Origin: an uncultured Erysipelotrichaceae bacterium
Lineage (GTDB): Bacteria; Bacillota_I; Bacilli_A; Erysipelotrichales; Erysipelotrichaceae
Direction of reading: 5' to 3'
Assembly: GCA_934692455.1 (NCBI GenBank)
Contig: CAKUTY010000089.1
Location: 1-5,942, forward strand
DNA: 5,942 nt
Notes under the pieces: generated by a model
What the model was told of the DNA's origin: nothing
Database searches by the model: none
Seen by the model: only the letters and a program-made list of their open reading frames with translations
Position numbers and translations under genes: made by a program
In this document: piece after piece, positions 1 through 5,380 of the stretch
How positions within the stretch are numbered: the stretch's first letter is position 1
How the letters are laid out: every line of letters starts with the position of its first letter

Positions 1-44
1 TCATTAATATCATTCAATTTAACTTCTCTAATTTTCATTTTCAT
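1..44 (-). CDS. N-terminal fragment of a probable GNAT-type protein (runs off left edge)
   Basis: An ATG at 44-42 opens a frame reading MKMKIREVKLNDIN to the left edge; a second in-frame ATG lies at 38-36. The pattern (short basic start, then I-R-E-V-K-L-N-D-I-N) is typical of the first strand and turn of GNAT N-acetyltransferases, but 14 residues cannot prove it. It starts 12 bases after the stop of the upstream GNAT gene, so the two are probably co-transcribed, perhaps with translational coupling. No Shine-Dalgarno sequence is visible before either ATG. The rest of the gene lies outside the window. Confidence 0.5.
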   Translation of the reverse strand, partial: MKMKIREVKLNDIN

Positions 45-56
45 AATCAAGAATGT

Positions 57-515
57 TTACAAATCAATCCAAATCCCTTCATCTCTAATCAACGAATTTG
101 GCAAACTACGATAAAAGCTTTGTGCATCTTTATTACTTGCGATAAGACCTATTAATACACTCACATTATATTGTTCCTTTAGAACCTTTCTAAGATGTTC
201 CATTAATGCTTGGGCTACACCATTATGACGATGACTCTTTAAGACACAAATCCAATCAAGATATGCTTTTACAGAACCATCGAAATGACTCGAAATTAAA
301 CTAGCATCAATACGACCAACAACCTTATTATCAACATAAGCTAAAAAACTAATACTTGTCTTATATAATGGATTTACAAAACTTTTTCTAACTGATTCTT
401 CATAAGCCTCATCAATTTCCCAACCCCAAAAATCTTCTTGTTTTCTAAGTTCATGTTCAAAAACTAACACATCATCAATTCTTTCTTTAGTGTATAGTTC
501 TATTCTTATTTGCAT
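57..515 (-). CDS. GNAT family N-acetyltransferase
   Basis: A 152-residue protein, the usual length of a single-domain GNAT enzyme, which transfers an acetyl group from acetyl-CoA to an amine; the substrate is not apparent. Strand 4 and motif A are recognisable around residues 86-112. LDWICVL is followed by R96-H-N-G99-V-A101, matching the (R/Q)-x-x-G-x-(G/A) pyrophosphate-binding loop, and then an amphipathic helix. Motif B is seen in N128-x-x-A131 and F134-Y135, the usual Asn and Tyr positions near CoA. G67-R68-I69 fits the central beta strands. The ATG at 515 is the first possible start after an in-frame TAA and no Shine-Dalgarno sequence precedes it; an extended -10 sits 6 bases upstream, so the mRNA may be leaderless. 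A second, probably related gene follows 12 bases downstream. No cluster partner reveals the acetylated substrate. The GNAT family call is secure; a specific function is not. Confidence 0.85.
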   Translation of the reverse strand: MQIRIELYTKERIDDVLVFEHELRKQEDFWGWEIDEAYEESVRKSFVNPLYKTSISFLAYVDNKVVGRIDASLISSHFDGSVKAYLDWICVLKSHRHNGVAQALMEHLRKVLKEQYNVSVLIGLIASNKDAQSFYRSLPNSLIRDEGIWIDL

Positions 516-521
516 ATTACA

Positions 522-530
522 ATTTTAGCA
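522..530 (-). promoter_or_regulatory. Extended -10 promoter of the GNAT gene (predicted leaderless)
   Basis: On the minus strand the sequence reads TG-C-TAAAAT, an extended -10 element with 5/6 match to TATAAT. Only six bases (TGTAAT) separate the hexamer from the ATG at 515, so initiation 7 bases downstream would begin at the A of the start codon. No convincing -35 lies 16-18 bases upstream, as is tolerated for extended -10 promoters. The absence of a Shine-Dalgarno sequence agrees with leaderless initiation. Confidence 0.5.
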
Positions 531-534
531 CCAA

Positions 535-546
535 GTATACGTATAC
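535..546. promoter_or_regulatory. Perfect 12-bp palindrome in the GNAT promoter, candidate operator
   Basis: GTATACGTATAC equals its own reverse complement. If transcription starts at 515, it covers about -20 to -31, between the -10 element and where a -35 would be, a typical place for a repressor site. The cognate regulator is not identifiable here. A chance AT-rich palindrome is possible, but 12 perfect bases including a central CG are less likely by chance in this composition. Confidence 0.45.
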
Positions 547-650
547 ACACATAAGCAAAGTGTTCCTTCAATCGTTGTTAATTGCTATCCCTGATATTAA
601 ATTTGTTAACACAACACTTTTTATTCATGCCCCATTTTAAAAAAATAGAT

Positions 651-698
651 TATGCACTATTTATGCATAATTTAAAAATATGCAATATATATGCATAA
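651..698. repeat. Duplicated TATGCA pair, 28-base spacing
   Basis: TATGCA occurs four times, starting at 651, 662, 679 and 690. Steps are 11, 17 and 11, so the pair TATGCA-N5-TATGCATAA occurs twice, 28 bases apart, with 18 of the first 20 positions identical between copies. In each copy the second TATGCA extends into a palindrome (TTATGCATAA at 661-670, TATGCATA at 690-697). The 11-base step is about one helical turn, so both elements of a pair would face the same side of the DNA, as expected for cooperative protein binding. It lies about 135-180 bases upstream of the GNAT start. Confidence 0.55.
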
Positions 699-775
699 CT
701 TCGACTTCAAACACTCAAAGCAATCCTTTGACATGATTCTGCATTCAATTAATTTACTATGTGTTAAAAATTTAA

Positions 776-792
776 AATTATTTAGAATAATT
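776..792 (-). terminator. Weak AT-only hairpin, possible terminator after the ureohydrolase-like gene
   Basis: AATTATT (776-782) and AATAATT (786-792) form a perfect 7-bp stem around a 3-base loop. On the minus-strand transcript it is followed by TTAAATTTTT. It lies 28 bases past the stop codon at 820, a normal place for a terminator, but the stem has no G:C pair and the T-run is interrupted, so termination would be inefficient. Confidence 0.3.
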
Positions 793-819
793 AACAATAA
801 ATCACAATAACCATTTACT

Positions 820-1584
820 TTATATATGCAGATAGTGTATCAGAAAATCAAATAATTCTTTATTTGTCTCCCCATTAATTTCCTCTGCCTCTAAATACTC
901 TGGAAATGGTATATCCTGTTGGCATTCTCCACAAATATCAATACCCAAAATCTTTTCATTTTTTAAAATTGGCATTAGTAGACGTTCCAACATAGATAAC
1001 GACATTTTTCCTTGACTCCAATTTGTCATAGAATATTCTTCATCCAATATATCCTTATCAATAGAGATATAAACTGGTAGATTCTTTTTTATCTTAGATA
1101 TCCTATTTTTATCTTCACCACTTTGAATTTCTTCTGCTGAAAAAGTTAAAAGTTTTTCTTTGATGTTCTTTTCATTTAAAACCTGTAAAATATCACCATC
1201 TTGTGGTCCAATCAAAATTAATTGTTGTAACAAAGAATTATTTCTTAATACCTTACCTGCCCAGTCACCACAACTAGTCATATTATCAATCATTGGCTTT
1301 TGCATATCAGTATGATGATCAAACAATATTAATGAAAAGTCCTGTTCAATAAAATCAGTCATAATCTTTGTCACATAATGATAATTACCAGAATCTATAA
1401 AATGAATACCATGGATTCCATAAGGCTTAATCCTTTTCTTGATTTCTTCTTCTGCACATTTGGAACAATACAAATCACATTCCCTAATATCAGAACAATC
1501 AATCCAGCAAACTTTATCATTTTTTGGTATCTTCTCATCACAATATACATGTGAGAAATCTAAAATCAAATGCTTGGTAATCAT
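820..1584 (-). CDS. Arginase/ureohydrolase-superfamily protein, cysteine-rich
   Basis: A 254-residue protein (counted from the ATG at 1584) with the ordered metal-binding motifs of the ureohydrolase fold: G66-N-Y-H69 in place of GGxH; D89-H-H91-T-D93 in place of DAHxD; S174-I-D176-K-D178-I-L-D181 in place of SxDxDxxDP; and E220 in GIDICGE in place of the late Glu. All six expected ligands (His, Asp, His, Asp, Asp, Asp) and the Glu are present, so a di-metal hydrolase is plausible. Departures are the missing Pro after D181 and a cysteine-rich N-terminus with C26, C30, C36, C40 and C43, ending in C-S-K-C, which could bind another metal. Known relatives are arginases, agmatinases, formiminoglutamases and UPF0489-type proteins; no arginine, histidine or polyamine genes are adjacent, so the substrate is unknown. 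A TTG at 1590, 6 bases after GGTGA, is an alternative start adding two residues. A terminator lies just upstream, so the gene has its own promoter. It is visibly more AT-rich than the peptidase gene next to it. Confidence 0.75.
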   Translation of the reverse strand: MITKHLILDFSHVYCDEKIPKNDKVCWIDCSDIRECDLYCSKCAEEEIKKRIKPYGIHGIHFIDSGNYHYVTKIMTDFIEQDFSLILFDHHTDMQKPMIDNMTSCGDWAGKVLRNNSLLQQLILIGPQDGDILQVLNEKNIKEKLLTFSAEEIQSGEDKNRISKIKKNLPVYISIDKDILDEEYSMTNWSQGKMSLSMLERLLMPILKNEKILGIDICGECQQDIPFPEYLEAEEINGETNKELFDFLIHYLHI

Positions 1585-1590
1585 ATTCAA

Positions 1591-1599
1591 ATTATATCA
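1591..1599 (-). promoter_or_regulatory. Extended -10 promoter of the ureohydrolase-like gene (predicted leaderless)
   Basis: The minus strand reads TG-A-TATAAT, a perfect extended -10 element, with six bases (TTGAAT) between the hexamer and the ATG at 1584. Initiation 7 bases downstream would fall on the A of the ATG. The peptidase terminator at 1626-1654 leaves only about 35 bases upstream, so a promoter has to lie here unless there is readthrough. No good -35 is present. GGTGA at 1597-1601 could instead be a ribosome binding site for the TTG at 1590 on a readthrough transcript; the two readings exclude each other because the bases overlap. Confidence 0.6.
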
Positions 1600-1616
1600 C
1601 CGCTTATAAAAGTGAT
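1596..1616. promoter_or_regulatory. Inverted repeat overlapping the ureohydrolase-like promoter
   Basis: ATCAC (1596-1600) and GTGAT (1612-1616) form perfect 5-bp arms around 11 bases, with a centre-to-centre distance of 16 bp. The element overlaps the TG of the extended -10 and extends upstream to about -32, so a bound dimer could block polymerase. Arms this short can occur by chance. Confidence 0.3.
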
Positions 1617-1625
1617 TTACCTACT

Positions 1626-1654
1626 AAAAAGCACACCGATAACTCGATGTGCTT
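1626..1654 (-). terminator. Intrinsic terminator of the peptidase gene
   Basis: In the minus-strand RNA an 11-bp stem (1644-1654 with 1629-1639, including one G-U pair) closes a GUUA tetraloop. A run of five U (1630-1626) begins at its 3' foot, and the stem contains five G:C pairs. It begins 11 bases after the peptidase stop codon. This is the clearest terminator in the window and separates the peptidase from the ureohydrolase-like gene. Confidence 0.88.
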
Positions 1655-1665
1655 AATTCAATTAA

Positions 1666-4155
1666 TTATTTAACTAATGTAGCTTCTAGTGCAACATTAT
1701 CTGTAGCAACCGGAAGAATAGCCTTAACTGTATCAGTCTTAACAGAGAAACTATAATCTCTATCTACTGGTGTATAAGTATCAGGATCATAAGCAGTAAT
1801 TACGATAGCTAATCTGTGCCCTGCACTTACTTCATATACGTTTGGTTGTAAGAACATTGTGTAATCATGATACTCACCAACAGATGGAACAATTGAACCT
1901 GTAGAAGTAGCAGAAGCAAAGCCAGAACCAGGATTAGCTAAATCTGCCCAACCTTCTGCGATAACCTTATAATCACGCTTCATTGGTTGGAAGTTCTTGA
2001 TATCCATCTTAGTTACACCAGAACCCATCCAGTGATTACCCTCACCACCTTCAACAATATAAGTATCAACGTGATAACCAGGTTTATCAAATAAAGTGAA
2101 ATCTTCATCATCTAAATCAACAAGTAAAGCATTAATAATAAGATTATTATCAGCGCCCTCAGCAGCATGAGCAAGAGCAGCACTGAAGTCTACTTCAACT
2201 GTACCCTTAATAGTTAAATCATTTTTAACTTCTGTTTGGAAAATAACATTTGCGCTAGAAGCAACCTTAGAAACAAATTCATCATGTCCCATAGCCTCAT
2301 CATCTTGTAAGTCTAATCCTGCAGCAGCATAATCAGCACTGATTGTTACTTCTTCCTTATCAGAAACAGTAATCTCAACCTTGTTCTTGCTAGCATATGA
2401 ATCATAAGAAACCCACTTATTTTCATCTAAGTTACTTTGAACTAAAGCTTCTGGTAATTTTTCTTCAATACCATTATCAAGACCATATAAGTAATGACAA
2501 TACCAAGCATTTAAAATATCATCATAACTATGGCCTGCAATTGGAATTGAGAAACCAGCAACATCATCATAAATTGTATAAGTTCCAGGCTCCATCCAAC
2601 CAACTTGAGCAATCCACATATCATCAGTGATTTCTAATTCACCATTTTCATCTGGAATTGGAGCATGAGTATCTTGATGAGTTGGAGTAATATGATCACC
2701 TTGATGCATCAACATCTTAACATCTAAACCAGCAGCCTTAAATGAGTTATACATCATCTCAGCTTGTTTAGTACGTACATTATAGTCATTTAAACCTTGA
2801 ACGATTAAAGCACTACACTTAAAACCATCACCCAATGTGTAATCACGATTAGACCAAGCAAGATCATTATAGTCGTTACCATTAGCGAACATATCTTTAG
2901 CTAATTGATGTAAGTAAGCACCATAGCTTTCTTCGATAGTAGCCCAATCTTCCTTATCAAGATAACGTCCAGCACAATACATAGCCAAACCAGCGATTTG
3001 CTCATCAGTACCGATATTTACACCTTGACAGTTATAGTAATCATACCAGCTAGCAATACCAGAAACTGGAACAATAGTCTTTAAGCCTTCAACGCCTGTT
3101 GCAGCTAAACCAAATTGAGTAGTACCAGCATAAGAACGTCCAGTCATACCAACGCTACCATTTGACCAATCAGCCTTAACTTCGATATTGTTTTCCTTAT
3201 CAGTATAAGCAACACGATCACCTGTTAACCATTCGATAATTGCAGCAAACGCATCAATTTCAACATCACTACCACAAGTCTCAAAACCCTCAGAATTATT
3301 AGTACCAATACCAGCTGACAACACAACTGCGAAACCACGAGCTAAGAAATAATCATACCAATCGATATCCTCATAGTCAGTAATGCCCTCATATGGACTG
3401 AAATAGAACCATTCATCTTGAGTAGCCTTAGCAGCAACTTCAAGAGTAGTCATTTCGCCCTCTGGTGTACGAGCTGCTGGTTGAGCATGTAATAAGTCGT
3501 TATCAAAACCAACACCCTCACCTGGTAAGTTATCAATTGACTCACCACTTGAACATCCTGAAATATATGGACGAGCCTCAAAAATAGTAGCAGCCTTATA
3601 ATTTCCTTCAGCAGCAGACTTAGGCAATTGAACAACAGCCTTAACTAAATCTAGTTTTCCATCGCCATCTGTATCATAGTCAGTTTCAACATATACGCTA
3701 TAACGAAGTACATCACTATTTTCATTAGTATAGCCCTTAGTTGTACCCTTAGTATAAGGGAAGATAGGTTGAGCCATACCATTAATGAATAATGGCTCAA
3801 GCTTATCACTTGAAACAGCATCCTTAACCTTTGACACAACAGTCATCATAGTGTTGAAATCTTCACTCATAATTTGAGCATCAAGATCAACATCCTCAGA
3901 GAACAAACCTAAGCTTTTTGCAAATGCATTATAATCATTTGGATAATCACCTAAAGCTTCTTCGCTTAAGCCAGTCCATTCTAATAAAGCCTTAACAGCA
4001 TCTTGATTAGAAACAGCAGCATCGCCATCTGCAACCTCAATACCAAGTTTTTCAGCTACATAGCTTCCAGTAACAGCAACATTCTTTTCCTTACCTGAAC
4101 ACCCCACTAAAGATAGCGCAAGCAAAAGAGAAAGAACGATTTTAAAAAGTTTCAT
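1666..4155 (-). CDS. Secreted lipoprotein Xaa-Pro dipeptidyl-peptidase (family S15, PepX-like)
   Basis: An 829-residue peptidase that should release X-Pro dipeptides from peptide N-termini at the outer face of the membrane. Residues 1-18 form a lipoprotein signal peptide (K2, K5, hydrophobic core, lipobox L16-V-G-C19). A helical N-terminal region follows (about 30-125), then the S15 alpha/beta-hydrolase core (about 140-560) and a beta-rich PepX C-terminal domain (about 590-825). The catalytic triad is readable: S341 in G-R-S-Y-A-G, D457 in Q-G-L-N-D-Y-N-V and H488 in H-Q-G-D-H-I. Their spacing is close to that of lactococcal PepX (Ser348, Asp468, His498, from memory). VSGIASWYDYY at 364-374 is another PepX signature. 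D159-x-D-x-D-G-D resembles a calcium loop. The start is supported by AAGGA 10 bases upstream. Classical lactic PepX is cytoplasmic and about 760 residues, so the lipobox and longer N-terminus mark an exported version. The gene is monocistronic, between terminators, with a cre box upstream, suggesting control by carbon source. Confidence 0.93.
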   Translation of the reverse strand: MKLFKIVLSLLLALSLVGCSGKEKNVAVTGSYVAEKLGIEVADGDAAVSNQDAVKALLEWTGLSEEALGDYPNDYNAFAKSLGLFSEDVDLDAQIMSEDFNTMMTVVSKVKDAVSSDKLEPLFINGMAQPIFPYTKGTTKGYTNENSDVLRYSVYVETDYDTDGDGKLDLVKAVVQLPKSAAEGNYKAATIFEARPYISGCSSGESIDNLPGEGVGFDNDLLHAQPAARTPEGEMTTLEVAAKATQDEWFYFSPYEGITDYEDIDWYDYFLARGFAVVLSAGIGTNNSEGFETCGSDVEIDAFAAIIEWLTGDRVAYTDKENNIEVKADWSNGSVGMTGRSYAGTTQFGLAATGVEGLKTIVPVSGIASWYDYYNCQGVNIGTDEQIAGLAMYCAGRYLDKEDWATIEESYGAYLHQLAKDMFANGNDYNDLAWSNRDYTLGDGFKCSALIVQGLNDYNVRTKQAEMMYNSFKAAGLDVKMLMHQGDHITPTHQDTHAPIPDENGELEITDDMWIAQVGWMEPGTYTIYDDVAGFSIPIAGHSYDDILNAWYCHYLYGLDNGIEEKLPEALVQSNLDENKWVSYDSYASKNKVEITVSDKEEVTISADYAAAGLDLQDDEAMGHDEFVSKVASSANVIFQTEVKNDLTIKGTVEVDFSAALAHAAEGADNNLIINALLVDLDDEDFTLFDKPGYHVDTYIVEGGEGNHWMGSGVTKMDIKNFQPMKRDYKVIAEGWADLANPGSGFASATSTGSIVPSVGEYHDYTMFLQPNVYEVSAGHRLAIVITAYDPDTYTPVDRDYSFSVKTDTVKAILPVATDNVALEATLVK

Positions 4156-4184
4156 TTTCCATCTTTCCTTCTTTTAATTAATTA

Positions 4185-4219
4185 TTTTTTTCAGCTAAAA
4201 ACATTTACGCCGAAAAAAA
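4185..4219 (-). promoter_or_regulatory. Leader hairpin 2 upstream of the peptidase ribosome binding site
   Basis: In the minus-strand RNA, U7-C-G-G-C (4219-4209) pairs with G-C-U-G-A7 (4195-4185): 11 bp including one G-U pair, with a 13-base loop. The U-run of this stem is the U8 tract that follows leader hairpin 1, so the two structures share bases. The hairpin ends about 15 bases before the AAGGA site and leaves it exposed. The pairing is seen in the sequence; a regulatory role is inferred. Confidence 0.4.
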
Positions 4220-4261
4220 AGAGCCATTAAAATAGATAATTCATGTTACATCTATTTTAAT
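4213..4261 (-). terminator. Leader hairpin 1 with U8 tract, possible attenuator of the peptidase gene
   Basis: ATTAAAATAGAT (4226-4237) and ATCTATTTTAAT (4250-4261) are perfect 12-bp inverted arms around 12 bases. In the minus-strand RNA the stem is followed by GGCUC and then eight U (4220-4213), as in an intrinsic terminator with a 5-base offset. The stem has only one G:C pair, which weakens the call. ATGAAT/ATTCAT segments at 4268-4273 and 4239-4244 could pair instead of closing the loop, so an alternative fold exists. It lies 58 bases before the start codon, so if it terminates it would act as a leader attenuator. Confidence 0.4.
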
Positions 4262-4296
4262 TTTTAAATGAATCTAGCTAAATACATTACATGCTC

Positions 4297-4305
4297 ATTC
4301 TATCA
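4297..4305 (-). promoter_or_regulatory. Candidate extended -10 promoter of the peptidase gene
   Basis: The minus strand reads TG-A-TAGAAT, a 5/6 match to TATAAT with an upstream TGn. Transcription would begin near 4290 and give a leader of about 135 bases containing both hairpins. The -35 is poor; TTGTCA lies too far upstream for this hexamer and instead spaces 17 bases from a weaker TCAAAT. The chosen element shares its form with the other promoters in the window. Confidence 0.4.
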
Positions 4306-4439
4306 TACAAAAATTTGAATATACGCACTGAAAACTGACAAAAAGGTAATGATTTTAGCCTTTTCTTGAAAATTCAAAACAAACAATGAAAATACTTCAT
4401 CTTTTAAAAATGTAATTATTTACCACAATTCAATATATA

Positions 4440-4455
4440 ATGAAAACGCTTTCAA
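4440..4455. promoter_or_regulatory. Perfect cre box (CcpA binding site)
   Basis: ATGAAAACGCTTTCAA matches the catabolite-responsive element consensus WTGNAANCGNWNNCAW at every fixed position, and its reverse complement does too. CcpA with phosphorylated HPr binds such sites in Firmicutes. It lies just downstream of the terminator of the XRE gene and about 285-300 bases before the peptidase start. It is some 150 bases upstream of the candidate start point near 4290. This suggests either activation, or repression of a promoter nearer the box that I could not identify. Confidence 0.75.
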
Positions 4456-4462
4456 AACATAT

Positions 4463-4502
4463 AAAAAATAAGCAAACAATCATACTAGATTAAATGCTTA
4501 TT
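4463..4502 (-). terminator. Intrinsic terminator of the XRE-membrane gene
   Basis: In the minus-strand RNA, AAUAAGCA (4502-4495) pairs with UGCUUAUU (4474-4467). An inner AAUC/GAUU stem closes a six-base loop, with a 3x3 U-rich internal loop between the two helices. The outer 3' arm runs into TTTTTT (4468-4463). It begins 10 bases after the stop codon at 4513. The stem is AT-rich but position and T-run fit a terminator. Confidence 0.72.
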
Positions 4503-4512
4503 CATAATTTTT

Positions 4513-5334
4513 CTAATGTCTCATACGCCAAACAGCAAGGCTACGTACAAGCAATACATTAACAAGAGCCAATCGTAAATAGCTATATAAAATGTTGATG
4601 AAGAAGTATAAATTATTGTAGCTTTCCAAATCATCCAACCATAGTGGCATAACTCCATAGCTCATTATAATTGGTAATATTACAAGTACAAAAAGCCAAC
4701 CAATAATTAACCATGTTGCCTCTTTCTTTGTCATTGGTAATCTTAATTCTCTATAAGAACGCGCAGTGCATACAATCATTATAAGCATGCCAATAAACTG
4801 TACCCAAGCGATAGCAAGCCTTGCATAATTCATTTGTGCAGTCCAAATATGTGTCATAAAGATAGTAGTCCAAGAAAGACCAGTTGCAAAACGTAGGTAT
4901 AGGTCAACACATAAATATATTGTCCATCCACAGCATAATCCAACATGTTTCTTAACCACAAAACAAATAATGCCACAAATGATAAATGGTAACGCAAGTA
5001 GAAGTCCTGCTAGTAAATCACCAGCAAGTAATAAACAAAGAATCATTATTACAACACCAGTGCACAACAAAACTGTTCCAGTAATAGTACGACACTTTTC
5101 ATGTTCAGATACAGATTCAGCTTCTATCTTTAGAGTTTTCTCACCGTTCACTAATTCATCAAGCGTTACACCAAAAAGTTCCGAAAGCTTTAAAAGCTTA
5201 TCAAGCTCTGGAATAGAAGTATCAGTCTCCCATTTAGATATGCTTTGACGAGATACATCCAACATATCAGCAAGATCGCTTTGCGACAAGTTTTCTTTTG
5301 TACGAAGACGTGCAATATTTTCTCCAAGTGTCAT
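4513..5334 (-). CDS. XRE-family regulator with C-terminal multi-pass membrane domain
   Basis: A 273-residue protein. Residues 5-61 form a helix-turn-helix of the Cro/C1 (XRE) type: L-S-Q-S-D-L-A-D-M-L, then D-V-S-R-Q-S-I-S-K-W-E as turn and recognition helix, then I-P-E-L-D-K-L-L-K-L. After a charged linker (about 64-82), five or six hydrophobic helices follow near 84-103, 105-126, 132-150, 171-190, 206-226 and 243-264. The regulator is thus predicted to be membrane-tethered, binding DNA while sensing something at or in the membrane; no known ligand-binding motif is visible in the membrane part. The start is firm: AAAGGAGAT (5341-5349) with AGGAG 8 bases before the ATG. It has its own candidate promoter and ends in an intrinsic terminator, so it is probably its own unit, though no terminator separates it from the sirtuin gene upstream. 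Such XRE-membrane fusions are common in Firmicutes and often autoregulatory; the targets are unknown. Confidence 0.88.
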   Translation of the reverse strand: MTLGENIARLRTKENLSQSDLADMLDVSRQSISKWETDTSIPELDKLLKLSELFGVTLDELVNGEKTLKIEAESVSEHEKCRTITGTVLLCTGVVIMILCLLLAGDLLAGLLLALPFIICGIICFVVKKHVGLCCGWTIYLCVDLYLRFATGLSWTTIFMTHIWTAQMNYARLAIAWVQFIGMLIMIVCTARSYRELRLPMTKKEATWLIIGWLFVLVILPIIMSYGVMPLWLDDLESYNNLYFFINILYSYLRLALVNVLLVRSLAVWRMRH

Positions 5335-5380
5335 ATATGGATCTCCTTTGTAGATTCAGTTTATCAATACAGTTATAAAA

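Larger units (their letters stand above)
516..819. other. Gene-free, AT-rich interval upstream of the GNAT gene
   Basis: This 304-bp interval lies between the 3' end of the ureohydrolase-like gene and the GNAT start. It holds the extended -10 and palindrome at 522-546, the TATGCA repeat array at 651-698 and a weak hairpin at 776-792. No convincing coding frame was found on either strand; the longest candidate is a plus-strand 39-codon frame without a ribosome binding site. A short TGTTAACA palindrome at 604-611 is noted without further support. Confidence 0.7.
4156..4512. other. Control region between the XRE-membrane gene and the peptidase
   Basis: This 357-bp gene-free interval contains, in transcription order, a terminator (4463-4502), a cre box (4440-4455), a weak hairpin with AAAAGG/CCTTTT arms (4341-4364), a candidate extended -10 (4297-4305), two adjoining leader hairpins (4185-4261) and the AAGGA ribosome binding site (4166-4170). 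The only open frames are of about 7-10 codons with no Shine-Dalgarno sequence. I do not recognise a known riboswitch class in the leader. Confidence 0.7.

Noticed and set aside
691..810. Plus-strand 39-codon open frame starting MHNFDFKHSK
   Set aside because: No Shine-Dalgarno sequence, AT-driven composition, lies inside the repeat and hairpin region, opposite to every other gene, and resembles nothing I know.
2397..2630. Plus-strand 77-codon frame
   Set aside because: Entirely antisense to the well-supported peptidase gene, with Asn/His/Gln-rich low-complexity content typical of a shadow frame.
3450..3839. Two minus-strand frames of 61 and 62 codons
   Set aside because: Both overlap the peptidase coding sequence in another frame and lack start signals.
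4213..4290. Short leader-peptide frames (MYLARFI; MALFFRRKCF) near the peptidase leader hairpins
   Set aside because: Seven and ten codons with no Shine-Dalgarno sequence and no run of regulatory codons; a peptide-based attenuator is not supported.
4341..4364. AAAAGG/CCTTTT hairpin as a second terminator
   Set aside because: Only 6 bp in the outer stem, short T-runs on both sides, and no gene ends there; kept only as a remark in the interval entry.
4970..5248. Plus-strand 92-codon frame
   Set aside because: Antisense to the XRE-membrane gene, Ser/Pro-rich shadow without a ribosome binding site.
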